Source of the DNA: SG8-30 sp963715485
Lineage (GTDB): Bacteria > Pseudomonadota > Gammaproteobacteria > Steroidobacterales > Steroidobacteraceae
Direction of reading: 5' to 3'
Length of the DNA stretch: 64,000 bases
Assembly (NCBI GenBank): GCA_963715485.1
Contig: OY970244.1
Span: forward strand, 558,001-622,000
Shown here: positions 9,201-17,757 of the stretch, one piece after another
Layout: each line of letters begins with the position of its first letter
Numbering within the stretch: the stretch's first letter is position 1
Notes under the pieces: generated by a model
What the model saw: the letters and a program-made list of their open reading frames with translations, nothing else
Databases searched by the model: none
What the model was told of the DNA's origin: nothing
Made by a program: the position numbers and the translations under genes

Positions 9201-10223
9201 ATGCGAGACCCGCGCCCGGTGATCTGGCCGTTCCTGGCCTGGCTGGCGATCTTCTACACAGGCTGGCTGTTGCTCGTCGTGCTGGGCGGGCACCTCGGCA
9301 CGGTCCTGGCGCACTGGCCGATCGGCATCGCCATGATCGGCGGTTCGTTCGTGGCCGGTTCCACGCCGATGGGGGGCGGCGCGGTCGGCTTCCCGACGCT
9401 GGTCCTGGTCATGGACCTGCCGGCCACGCTGGGACGGGACTTCAGCTTCGCCGTGCAGTCGATCGGCATGACCAGCGCGACGATCTTCATCCTGTGCCGG
9501 CGCCAGGAACTCGAGTGGCCCATGCTGCGTGCCGCGCTGGCCGGGGCGCTGGTGGGCACGCCGCTGGGGGTGATTTTCATCGCGCCCCACATGCCCGACC
9601 TGGCCATCAAGCTGGTGTTCGCCACCCTGCTCTGCAGCTTCGGGCTGCTGCACCTGAGGCGCATCGACGAGATCACCGGCTACCACGGCATGACCCCGCA
9701 CGACCTGGCCTTCGACAACAGGGCCGGTTTCATCGTCGGGCTGTGTGGGTCGATGACCGTGGCGTCCATCACCGGGGTCGGCGTGGACATGATGCTGTAC
9801 ATGGTCCTGGTGCTGCTGTGCCATGCGGACCTGAGGATCGCCATCCCGACCTCGGTGATCCTGATGGCGTTCACCTCCGTGGTCGGCATCTTCACCAAGA
9901 TGGCCGCGGGCACCGTGCAACCCGGCACCTTCGAGAACTGGCTGGCCGCCGCGCCCGTGGTCGCGCTCGGTGCGCCTCTCGGCGCGCTGGTCGTCAGCAG
10001 GGTCGGCCGGCGGCCGACCCTGCTGTTCGTGTCGCTGCTGTGCGTGGCCCAGTTCGTGTGGACGCTCGTCCACGAGCGGGTGTGGCAGTCGCCGTGGATC
10101 CTCGTCGCCACCCTGCTCGGGGTGGCCTTGTTCCTGCTTGCGATGCAGGACCTCTACCAGCGCGGCCGGCAGATGGCGCGGCGCGCGGGCGCAGGAGGCG
10201 CCAACGTGGGGTCAGACCCCTAG
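9201..10223 (+). CDS. TauE/SafE family membrane permease
   Basis: A 340-residue polytopic membrane protein with eight or more hydrophobic segments. The N-terminal repeat has the GSFVAGSTPMGGGAVGFPTLVL motif characteristic of the TauE/SafE (sulfite exporter-like) family, and the second repeat has the GLCGSMTVASITGVGVDMMLY counterpart. Family members export organosulfonates, sulfite or other small anions; the substrate here is unknown. It is convergent with the GPH symporter gene, and the stop codons share the bases CTAG (10220-10223). The last codons contain the palindrome GGGGTCAGACCCC. Confidence 0.85.
   Translation: MRDPRPVIWPFLAWLAIFYTGWLLLVVLGGHLGTVLAHWPIGIAMIGGSFVAGSTPMGGGAVGFPTLVLVMDLPATLGRDFSFAVQSIGMTSATIFILCRRQELEWPMLRAALAGALVGTPLGVIFIAPHMPDLAIKLVFATLLCSFGLLHLRRIDEITGYHGMTPHDLAFDNRAGFIVGLCGSMTVASITGVGVDMMLYMVLVLLCHADLRIAIPTSVILMAFTSVVGIFTKMAAGTVQPGTFENWLAAAPVVALGAPLGALVVSRVGRRPTLLFVSLLCVAQFVWTLVHERVWQSPWILVATLLGVALFLLAMQDLYQRGRQMARRAGAGGANVGSDP
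10208..10220. repeat. GGGGTCAGACCCC palindrome at a convergent gene end
   Basis: A perfect 6-base-arm palindrome around a central A lies over the last codons of the TauE gene and against the stop of the convergent GPH gene. It may act as a transcription stop for either strand, but no T run follows. A related half site, TTTGACCCCTGCAG, is at about 51720. Confidence 0.5.
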
Positions 10224-11665
10224 ACCTTGCCGCGCCTCGCCTCCAGCTCGAGGCGGACCTCGTGCGCGCGTTCCTCGGTGATCGAGAAGGTCGCGATGAT
10301 CCAGATGGCGATGCCGGAGGCGATGAACGGCACGAAGGCGTCGAACAGGCGCATCGTCACGATGGTGTGCTCCGACTGGCCGCCGCCAAGGGCCACGTCG
10401 AAGCCGGTCGCGTTGAGCAGGAACCCGCCGGCGGCCAGGGCCGCGGCCATGCCGAGCTTCACCACCCACCAGAAGATGGAGCCGTACATGCCTTCGCGGC
10501 GCTCGTGGGTCTCGAGCTCGTCGACGTCGACGACGTCGGCGATCATGGACGGCATGATGGTGAACAGCCCGCCAAGCCCGAAGGCCAGCAGCGGCGCGGG
10601 CAGTATCAGCAGCCACGGCAGCTCGGGGTTGTAGCAGACCCACTTCAGCGCATAGCCGAGCATGGAGACGCCGACCGCCACGTAGAAGGCGCGCTTCTTG
10701 CCGATGCGCGTGCCCAGCCAGGTCATGAACACGATCACCAGGAACGTCGCGATCGACTGGGCGGTGCCGGCATAGCCGGCGTACTCGGCGCCGCGGACCG
10801 TGTCGCCCCCGAAGACGTAGTAGATGATCACGTAGTACTGGAACGACGAGACCAGCATGAAGCCGTTGAAGACCAGGAACGTCGCGACGCAGAGCTTCAC
10901 GAACGGCTTGAACTTGAGCGTGATCACGAAGCCGCGGAAGAAGTCGGCAAGGTTGGCGGTGAGGGCGCGCTTGCCGGGCTGCTCCTGCGCGTGGGCCTGC
11001 ACCTCGGCCACGGCCACCTCGCGGAAACGCTCCCGGAGCAGCAGCGCCGGCAGGATGCCGACGCCGATGACCACGATCCCGATGATGATCGCCAGTCCCG
11101 CGGCGCCGTCCATCATTCCATCGAAGAAGCGCTCGCTCTGCATGATCAGCAGGAACCACGGCGCGATCACGTAGGCCAGCTGGCCGATGAAGTTCTGCAC
11201 CCCCATCAGCCGCGTGCGCTCGTGGTAGTCGGGCGTGAGCTCGTATCCCAGCGCGACCCAGGGCGTCGCGAACACGGTGTAGGCGGCGAAGAACAGCAGC
11301 GAGCCGATGAGGAAGTACCAGAAGTACCAGGACTCGGTCTTGCCGTCGGGCAGCTGCCACAGCAGCGCGAAGATCAGGCCCGCGGCGATCGCGCCCACCA
11401 GGATGTAGGGCCGGCGCCGGCCCCACCGCGTCCGGGTGTTGTCGGAGATGTAGCCCATGACCGGATCGGTGAACGCATCGGTCAGCCGCGGCAGGGCGCC
11501 GAGCAGGCCCACCAGCGCCGGGTTCATCCCGAGGCCGATGTTGAGCACGATCATCATGCCGCCGCTGGCTGCGGCGAGCAGGTTGTTCACGAACGCCCCG
11601 AAGCCGTAGACCAGCTTCAGATGAAACGGGATCCGGTCGGCTGGCGCGGTCGCGTAGCGATCCAT
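10220..11665 (-). CDS. GPH-family sugar:cation symporter (MelB-like)
   Basis: A 481-residue inner-membrane carrier of the glycoside-pentoside-hexuronide:cation symporter family. It has an N-terminal YGFGAFVNNLLAAASGGMM segment, the cytoplasmic loop motif PVMGYISDNTRTRWGRRRPYIL typical of MelB relatives, about twelve membrane segments, and the second-half motif MIADVVDVDELETHERREGM. I started it at MDRYATAPADRIPFHLK (11665), because upstream residues do not fit the family and the probable operator lies just before this point. It would import di- or oligosaccharides from the periplasm. It is divergent from the GH3 gene and shares its operator. Confidence 0.85.
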   Translation of the reverse strand: MDRYATAPADRIPFHLKLVYGFGAFVNNLLAAASGGMMIVLNIGLGMNPALVGLLGALPRLTDAFTDPVMGYISDNTRTRWGRRRPYILVGAIAAGLIFALLWQLPDGKTESWYFWYFLIGSLLFFAAYTVFATPWVALGYELTPDYHERTRLMGVQNFIGQLAYVIAPWFLLIMQSERFFDGMMDGAAGLAIIIGIVVIGVGILPALLLRERFREVAVAEVQAHAQEQPGKRALTANLADFFRGFVITLKFKPFVKLCVATFLVFNGFMLVSSFQYYVIIYYVFGGDTVRGAEYAGYAGTAQSIATFLVIVFMTWLGTRIGKKRAFYVAVGVSMLGYALKWVCYNPELPWLLILPAPLLAFGLGGLFTIMPSMIADVVDVDELETHERREGMYGSIFWWVVKLGMAAALAAGGFLLNATGFDVALGGGQSEHTIVTMRLFDAFVPFIASGIAIWIIATFSITEERAHEVRLELEARRGKV

Positions 11666-11684
11666 GGCCGCATCGTCACGAATA

Positions 11685-11700
11685 TTGACAGCGCTGTCAA
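11685..11700. promoter_or_regulatory. LacI-type operator, shared by GPH and GH3 transcription units
   Basis: TTGACAGCGCTGTCAA is a perfect 16-base palindrome. The same core recurs three times before the TonB receptor and ADP-ribosylglycohydrolase-like genes (one copy with a single change). On the plus strand TTGACA (11685-11690) can be a -35 box, with a 17-base gap to TAGAAG (11708-11713) as -10 for GH3. On the minus strand the mirror TTGACA faces GACGAT, a weak -10, for the GPH gene. A bound LacI protein would block both. Confidence 0.75.
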
Positions 11701-11889
11701 TCATTGTTAGAAGGGAATTTGCCGCCTGCAACGGCGGCAAAAGGAGCGTCCCCGCCAAGCCCGCAGCGCCGGCCGGCGCGATGCGCCACAAGGACGCGCG
11801 AAGCCTGCCAGGCCCGCGACACCACGAGCGTGAACAGATGCGCAATCAAGCATTCGGCAGGCAGTGCGCACGCCGCGCCGGCCCTGGCC

Positions 11890-14112
11890 ATGAGTAGCGC
11901 GGCGGCCGGGACACCGGCCCCGGTCGAGGAGCGGATCGCCCGGCTGCTCTCCCGCATGACCCTGGCGGAGAAGATCGGCCAGATGAACCAGGTCAATGTG
12001 GACGGGCCTGCCGCGGTGGCGGCACGGCGCGATGCCGTGCGCGACGGCAGCATAGGCTCGGTCATCAACCTGGTGGAGCCCGCGCTCGTGAACGAACTGC
12101 AGCGCATCGCGGTGGAGGAGAGCCGTCTCGGCATCCCGCTGCTGGTGGGCCGCGACGTCATCCACGGCTTCAGCACCGTCATGCCCATCCCGCTCGGACA
12201 GGCGGCGACCTGGAACCCCGAGCTGGTGCGTGAGGGCGCGAGGGTGGCGGCAGTGGAAGCCGCGGCCGCAGGCGTCAACTGGACCTTCGCGCCGATGCTC
12301 GACATCGCGCGTGACCCGCGCTGGGGCCGCATTGCCGAGAGCCTCGGCGAGGATCCTTTCCTGGCGGGCCGCCTCGGCGCCGCGATGGTGGAGGGCTTCC
12401 AGGGCGACGACCTCGCCGCCCCCGGATCCATCGCGGCCTGCGCCAAGCACTTCGCCGGCTACGGGGCGTCGGAAAGCGGCCGCGACTACGCGACCACCAA
12501 CATTCCCGAGAACGAGCTGCGCAATGTCTACCTGCCGCCCTTCCGGGCGGCGCTGGACGCCGGCGCAGTGACGGTGATGGCGTCCTTCAGCGACCTGAAC
12601 GGAATCCCCGCCACGGCCAACCGTTTCCTGATGCGGGAAGTGCTGCGCGGGGAGTGGGGCTTCGACGGCTTCGTGGTCAGCGACTGGGACTCCATCCGCC
12701 AGCTCGCCGTGCACGGCCTGACGGCCGGGGACCGCGATTCTGCCTGCGAGGCGGCGACCGCCGGGGTCGACATGGACATGGCCGGCGGCGTGTACCTGGC
12801 CGAACTCGCTTCGCTGGTCGAGGACGGCCGGGTCCCGGTGGGCGTCGTCGACGAGGCGGTAGCGAACATCCTGCGCATCAAGTTCCGGCTCGGCCTGTTC
12901 GAGCGGCCTTACGTGGATCCGCAGCAGGTTCCCTCGCCAGGCGATGCCGAGAAGCGCCGGGTGGCACACCGCGCGGCGCGGCAGGGCATCGTGCTGCTCA
13001 AGAACGATGGTGGCGTGCTGCCGCTGGCACCGGGCGGCACGCGGTCCATCGCCGTGATCGGTCCGCTGGCCGACGACCCGTACGAGCAGCTGGGCACGTG
13101 GATCTTCGACGGGGACGATGCGCTCTCCGTGACAGGCCTGCAGGGGATCCGCGACCTTGTCGGCAACGAGACGGAGATCCGCCACGTGCGTGCCATGGAG
13201 ACCACCCGCAGCCGCTCGACCACGTCCTTCGACGAGGCGGTGCGGGCCGCGCGCGCCTCTGACGTCGTCCTGCTGTTCCTCGGCGAGGAATCGATCCTCT
13301 CGGGCGAGGCGCACTCCCGTGCCGATATCGGCCTGCCGGGCGCGCAGTCCGAGCTGGTCCGGCGGGTGCGCGAGGCGGGCAAGCCGATGGTGGCGATCAT
13401 CATGGCCGGACGGCCGCTGGTGCTGACGGAGGTGATCGACGACCTCGACGCCGTCCTGTTCGCGTGGCACCCCGGCACGATGGGCGGCGCCGCCGTGGCG
13501 GACCTGCTGTTCGGCGTGGAGTCCCCGTCCGGCAGGCTCCCGGTGACGTTCCCGCGGGCCGTCGGGCAGGTGCCGGTCTATTACAACCAGAAGCACGGCG
13601 GAAAGCCGCCGGGGCCCGAGACCACGATCCTCATCGACGACATCCCGCCGCGGGCGAAGCAGACCTCGGTCGGCAACACGTCCTACCACCTCGATGCGGG
13701 ATACCGGCCGTTGTTCCCGTTCGGGCACGGCCTGTCCTACACTGCCTTCGAGTACTCGAACCTGCGCCTCAGCAGCCCGCAGCCGCGCGTCGGCGAGGCC
13801 CTGGAAGTCAGCGTGGACCTGGCCAACACGGGCCGCGTCGCGGCGGACGAGGTGGCCCAGCTCTACGTCCGCGACCTCGTCGCCAGCGTCACGCGCCCGG
13901 TGCGGGAGCTCAAGGGGTTCCAGCGGTTAAGGCTCGCGCCAGGGGAGAGGACCACGGTCACGTTCCGGCTCGACAGCAACGACCTGGCCTTCTACGGTCG
14001 CGACAACACGCTGGTGACCGAGCCCGGCGAATTTCACCTGTGGGTCGGCGGCAGCTCCGAGGCGCCGTTGCGCGGGACGTTCCGCCTGCTCGACACCGGA
14101 GTCGTGCCGTGA
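11890..14112 (+). CDS. GH3 beta-glucosidase (BglX-like)
   Basis: A 740-residue family 3 glycoside hydrolase that removes terminal beta-glucose from oligosaccharides. It begins PVEERIARLLSRMTLAEKIGQ, followed by RWGRIAESLGEDPFLAG and CAKHFAGYGASESGRDYATT, then the nucleophile Asp in GFVVSDWDS (about D265), the second alpha/beta domain with GEESILSGEAHSR (acid/base region), and a C-terminal fibronectin-like domain ending with the LWVGGSS region. The start is uncertain: no ribosome site is evident before ATG 11890, and the frame is open to about 11704. No clean signal peptide is seen, so whether it is periplasmic is unclear. Its stop overlaps the next start (GTGA). Confidence 0.9.
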   Translation: MSSAAAGTPAPVEERIARLLSRMTLAEKIGQMNQVNVDGPAAVAARRDAVRDGSIGSVINLVEPALVNELQRIAVEESRLGIPLLVGRDVIHGFSTVMPIPLGQAATWNPELVREGARVAAVEAAAAGVNWTFAPMLDIARDPRWGRIAESLGEDPFLAGRLGAAMVEGFQGDDLAAPGSIAACAKHFAGYGASESGRDYATTNIPENELRNVYLPPFRAALDAGAVTVMASFSDLNGIPATANRFLMREVLRGEWGFDGFVVSDWDSIRQLAVHGLTAGDRDSACEAATAGVDMDMAGGVYLAELASLVEDGRVPVGVVDEAVANILRIKFRLGLFERPYVDPQQVPSPGDAEKRRVAHRAARQGIVLLKNDGGVLPLAPGGTRSIAVIGPLADDPYEQLGTWIFDGDDALSVTGLQGIRDLVGNETEIRHVRAMETTRSRSTTSFDEAVRAARASDVVLLFLGEESILSGEAHSRADIGLPGAQSELVRRVREAGKPMVAIIMAGRPLVLTEVIDDLDAVLFAWHPGTMGGAAVADLLFGVESPSGRLPVTFPRAVGQVPVYYNQKHGGKPPGPETTILIDDIPPRAKQTSVGNTSYHLDAGYRPLFPFGHGLSYTAFEYSNLRLSSPQPRVGEALEVSVDLANTGRVAADEVAQLYVRDLVASVTRPVRELKGFQRLRLAPGERTTVTFRLDSNDLAFYGRDNTLVTEPGEFHLWVGGSSEAPLRGTFRLLDTGVVP

Positions 14113-15491
14113 CGCCCTCCTCCAGGTACCTGACCACCACGGCGCTGTTCGTCGCGCTCGGCGGTTTCCTGATGGGATTCGACGTCTCCGTCGTCTCCGG
14201 TGTCGTCCGCTTCGTCGAGGCCGAGTTCGCCCTCGGCCCGCTGCAGGTCGGCTGGGTCGTCTCGTCCCTGTCGCTGACCGCGTCGGTCGGCATGCTGGCT
14301 TCCGGCCCCCTGAGCGACCGCCTCGGGCGGCGCCCGGTGCTGCAGATCGCCGCGGTACTGTTCGCCGTCTCGGCGATCGCCTCGGCCGTGGCGCCCGACT
14401 ATCCCACGCTGGTCATCGCCCGCATGCTCGGCGGCTTCGGCGTGGGCGCGGCACTGATCGTCGCCCCGATGTACATCGCGGAGATGGCGCCGCCGGCCTC
14501 GCGCGGGCGCTTCGTGTCCTTCAACCAGCTGAACATCGTGATCGGCATCTCCGCCGCGTTCTTCAGCAACTACCTGATCCTGACCCTCGGCGAGTCGGGC
14601 GGGCCGTGGAGCGAGGCGCTGCGCCTCGGCGAGTGGAACTGGCGGTGGATGCTCGGCATCGAGACGCTGCCGGCTGTCGTCTACCTGCTCGCCCTGTCGT
14701 TCGTGCCGGAGAGTCCCCGCTGGCTGGCGATGCGCGGCCGCGATGCGGAGGCCCTGGAGATCCTCGGCCGGGTGGCCGGTGCCGGCGCCGCCGGCGTCCT
14801 GCGCGAGGTGAAGGACAGCATCGCGGCCGAGGCGAAGCTGGGGCGTGCCTCCTGGCGCGTGCTGTTCCACCCGTCCCTTCGGCTGGTGATGGTCATCGGC
14901 ATCGGCGTAGGCATCCTGCAGCAGATCACCGGGATCAACGCGGTCTTCTTCTACGCGCCGATGATCTTCGAGAAGTCCGGCATCGGCACCAACGCCGCGT
15001 TCATGCAGGCCGCGCTGGTGGGCCTCGTCAACCTGGTGTTCACGGTGGTGGCGATGGCCTGGATCGACCGCCTCGGACGCCGGCCGCTGCTGGGCCTCGG
15101 CCTGTCCGGGATCGCCGCGTGCATGCTGCTGCTGGCATGGGGCTTCAGCGCGGGGGATGCCGTCAATCCCCGCCTCATCCTGTTCGGGATCCTCGGTTTC
15201 GTCGCGAGCTTCGCCGTGTCCCTCGGGCCGGTCATGTGGGTGCTGTTCTCGGAGCTCTTTCCCAATCGCGTGCGCGGCGTGGCCATCTCCTTCGTGGGCC
15301 TGGTCAACTCGGCGACCGCCTTCCTGGTGACGCTGGTCTTCCCATGGCAGCTGCAATCGATGGGCAGCGCCACGACCTTCCTGCTCTACGGACTGTTTGC
15401 GCTGGCCGGGCTGGCGTTCGTCATGCGCATCCTCCCGGAGACCAAGGGCCGCTCCCTGGAGGAACTCGAGGCGGTCCTGGTGAAAAGCTGA
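14109..15491 (+). CDS. Sugar-porter MFS transporter
   Basis: A 460-residue twelve-helix carrier of the MFS sugar-porter family (XylE/GLUT type). Family motifs are visible: GPLSDRLGRRPVL after helix 2, PESPRWLAMRGR after helix 6, QQITGINAVFFYAPMIFEKSG in helix 7, DRLGRRPLL, and PETKGRSLEELE at the end. It would carry glucose or another monosaccharide across the inner membrane by proton symport. The GTG start overlaps the GH3 stop by four bases, and the gap to the next gene is one base, so GH3, this carrier, the dual-barrel lipoprotein and GH16 form one tight operon. Confidence 0.9.
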   Translation: MTPSSRYLTTTALFVALGGFLMGFDVSVVSGVVRFVEAEFALGPLQVGWVVSSLSLTASVGMLASGPLSDRLGRRPVLQIAAVLFAVSAIASAVAPDYPTLVIARMLGGFGVGAALIVAPMYIAEMAPPASRGRFVSFNQLNIVIGISAAFFSNYLILTLGESGGPWSEALRLGEWNWRWMLGIETLPAVVYLLALSFVPESPRWLAMRGRDAEALEILGRVAGAGAAGVLREVKDSIAAEAKLGRASWRVLFHPSLRLVMVIGIGVGILQQITGINAVFFYAPMIFEKSGIGTNAAFMQAALVGLVNLVFTVVAMAWIDRLGRRPLLGLGLSGIAACMLLLAWGFSAGDAVNPRLILFGILGFVASFAVSLGPVMWVLFSELFPNRVRGVAISFVGLVNSATAFLVTLVFPWQLQSMGSATTFLLYGLFALAGLAFVMRILPETKGRSLEELEAVLVKS

Positions 15492-15492
15492 G

Positions 15493-17757
15493 ATGAATGT
15501 CCGCAATGCACTTTCCATCGCTGCCGCCTGCCTCGCCATGACCGCCTGTTCGCCCCCGTCGCGTGCGGCGGAAGGCCCGGTCAAGGTCGAGGTCGTGAAG
15601 GGTGCCGACGGCTACGTCCTGATGCGGGGAGGGGAGCCATACACCGTCCGCGGTGCGGGCATGGCCGTCGACGACATCGCGCGCTTCGCCGCGAACGGCG
15701 GCAACTCGATCAGGACCTGGACCACGGACAGCCGCCGCCAGGACACGGGCAAGCTGCTCGACGCGGCGCAGGCCCACGGGGTCACCGTGGCGCTGGGCCT
15801 GCCGATGCAGGCGGAGCGGCATGGCTTCGACTACGACGACCCGGCGGCCGTGGCCGCGCAGCGCGAGTCGTTCCGCGACGACATCCTTCGCTATCGCGAC
15901 CACCCGGCGCTCCTGGCCTGGATCGTCGGCAACGAGCTGAACCACAGCTACACCAACCCGCGCGTGTGGGATGCCGTCGAGGACGTGGCGCGGATGATCC
16001 ACGATCTGGATCCGAACCACCCGGTCACGACGGCGATGGAGGCCTTCCGGCCGGGCCAGGTCGCCGAGGCCCTCGCCCGGGCACCCAGCCTCGACTTCCT
16101 GAGCTTCCAGCTCTACGGGGGCCTGTTCTCGCTGCCCGAGCACATCCGCTCGATGGGCTTCACCGGCCCGTTCATGGTCACGGAGTGGGGCACCATCGGC
16201 TACTGGGAAATGGAGAAGACCGCCTGGGGCGCGCCGGTCGAGCTGACCAGCAGCGAGAAGGCCGACGTGATCCAGCGCGCCTGGCGCGAAGTGCTGACCG
16301 ATTTCCCCGGGCAGCTCATCGGGTCCTACGTGTTCTTCTGGGGACAGAAGCAGGAACGCACGCCGACCTGGTTCGGGCTGGTGCTCGAGAGCGGCGAGCT
16401 GACCGAGGCGGCCGACGTCATGCACGTCGCGTGGACCGGCACCCCGCCCGCCAACCGGACGCCGCGCGTGAAGGCGATGCTGCTCGACGGCCGCACGTCG
16501 CGCGAGAGCGTGACACTCGTCGCCGGCCGGCCCTACGAGGCGTCCTTCGAGGTCGCCGATCCCGACGGCGATCCGCTGCGCTTCCGCTGGGAAGTGAAGC
16601 CGGAGAGCGGCGCCACCCAGGCGGGCGGCGACTTCGAGGCGGGAATTTCTGGCATCGAGGGCCTGCTGCAGGATCCCGCCGCCGCCACGACGAGCATCAC
16701 GGTGCACGAGCCCGGTCGGTATCGCCTGTTCGCCTACGCCTTCGACGGCCAGGGGCACGCGGCGCACGCCAACATCCCGTTCCTCGTCGAGCCCGGGCCC
16801 TCGACAGCGGAGGGCTTCGTGGTCCGGCCGCTGCCGGCGGAGTGGTCATCGGGGAAGGCGAAGGCCGTGAGTTACTCGGGCTTCCGCGAGGGACAGCATC
16901 CCGACCGCGGGGCCGGCGCCGTCAACCCGGGCGAGGCGGAAGTCCTGGAGGACCTGCAGATCCTTGTCCGCGACGGCTTCCGGCTGATCCGCATGTACGA
17001 CAGCCGCGAGAACACGCGCACGACGCTGGAACTGATCCGACGGCACGAGCTGCCAATCGAGGTGCTGTTGGGCGTCTGGCTCGATGCCGAGCTCAGCAAC
17101 CACGAGGGATGCCCCTGGCTGGTGGAGCCCATCCCGGCGGAGAAGCTCACCGCCAACGCCGCCGTCAACCGCGAGGAAGTCCTGCGCGGGATCGCGCTCG
17201 CCAACGAGTACCAGGGCATCGTCGTCGCCGTCGCCGTCGGCAACGAGGCGCTGGAGTCCTGGACTGATCACCTGGTGCCGCTGGAGCAGGTGATCGCCTA
17301 CGTCCGCCAGGTGAGGGACGCCGTCCGCCAGCCGGTGACGGTGGCCAACAGCTACGCGTGGTGGCGGGACCACGGCGCGCCGCTGGCGGCCGGGGTCGAT
17401 TTCCTCGGTGCACACAGCTATCCGCTCTTCGAGGGGCAGACGATCGACACGGCGCTGCCGTTCCTGGCCAGGGGCATTGAACAGATGCGCGCGGCGCTGC
17501 CCGGCAGGCCGCTGATGGTCCTCGAGGCTGGCTGGCCGACGACCTCGAGCGAGTTCCCGGATCAGGCGAGCGAGGCCAACCAGCGCCGGCACTACCGCGA
17601 ACTGATGGAGTGGTCCGCCGGGAAGGGGACGACGGTGTTCTTCTTCGAGGCCTTCGACGAGCCGTGGAAGGGCAACCCGAACGACCCGCTCGCAGCCGAG
17701 AAGCACTTCGGCCTGTATCGAGTTGACCGGACACACAAGGAGGTCATGAGGAAATGA
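15493..17757 (+). CDS. Lipoprotein with GH2/clan-A-like barrel fused to GH17 beta-1,3-glucanase domain
   Basis: A 754-residue lipoprotein (lipobox LAMTAC, Cys19). Residues about 30-315 form a clan-A TIM-barrel related to GH2 catalytic domains, with acid/base Glu148 in WIVGNELN and nucleophile Glu231 in MVTEWGT. Residues about 320-435 look like an Ig/PKD-type linker domain (FEVADPDGDPLRFRWEV). Residues about 445-750 match GH17 endo-beta-1,3-glucanase/transglycosylases, with Glu585 in VAVGNEALES and Glu678 in LMVLEAGWPTTSS. Both catalytic pairs appear intact. It is expected on the outer membrane or in the periplasm, acting on laminarin-type glucan. It lies between the MFS carrier and GH16 (ATGA overlap at 17754). 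Two glycosidase barrels in one lipoprotein is unusual; the activity of the N-terminal barrel is unknown. Confidence 0.85.
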   Translation: MNVRNALSIAAACLAMTACSPPSRAAEGPVKVEVVKGADGYVLMRGGEPYTVRGAGMAVDDIARFAANGGNSIRTWTTDSRRQDTGKLLDAAQAHGVTVALGLPMQAERHGFDYDDPAAVAAQRESFRDDILRYRDHPALLAWIVGNELNHSYTNPRVWDAVEDVARMIHDLDPNHPVTTAMEAFRPGQVAEALARAPSLDFLSFQLYGGLFSLPEHIRSMGFTGPFMVTEWGTIGYWEMEKTAWGAPVELTSSEKADVIQRAWREVLTDFPGQLIGSYVFFWGQKQERTPTWFGLVLESGELTEAADVMHVAWTGTPPANRTPRVKAMLLDGRTSRESVTLVAGRPYEASFEVADPDGDPLRFRWEVKPESGATQAGGDFEAGISGIEGLLQDPAAATTSITVHEPGRYRLFAYAFDGQGHAAHANIPFLVEPGPSTAEGFVVRPLPAEWSSGKAKAVSYSGFREGQHPDRGAGAVNPGEAEVLEDLQILVRDGFRLIRMYDSRENTRTTLELIRRHELPIEVLLGVWLDAELSNHEGCPWLVEPIPAEKLTANAAVNREEVLRGIALANEYQGIVVAVAVGNEALESWTDHLVPLEQVIAYVRQVRDAVRQPVTVANSYAWWRDHGAPLAAGVDFLGAHSYPLFEGQTIDTALPFLARGIEQMRAALPGRPLMVLEAGWPTTSSEFPDQASEANQRRHYRELMEWSAGKGTTVFFFEAFDEPWKGNPNDPLAAEKHFGLYRVDRTHKEVMRK

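Noticed and set aside
13464..14108. Upstream in-frame extension of the MFS carrier
   Set aside because: The upstream part is a shadow of GH3; the GTG overlapping the GH3 stop gives the correct N-terminus.
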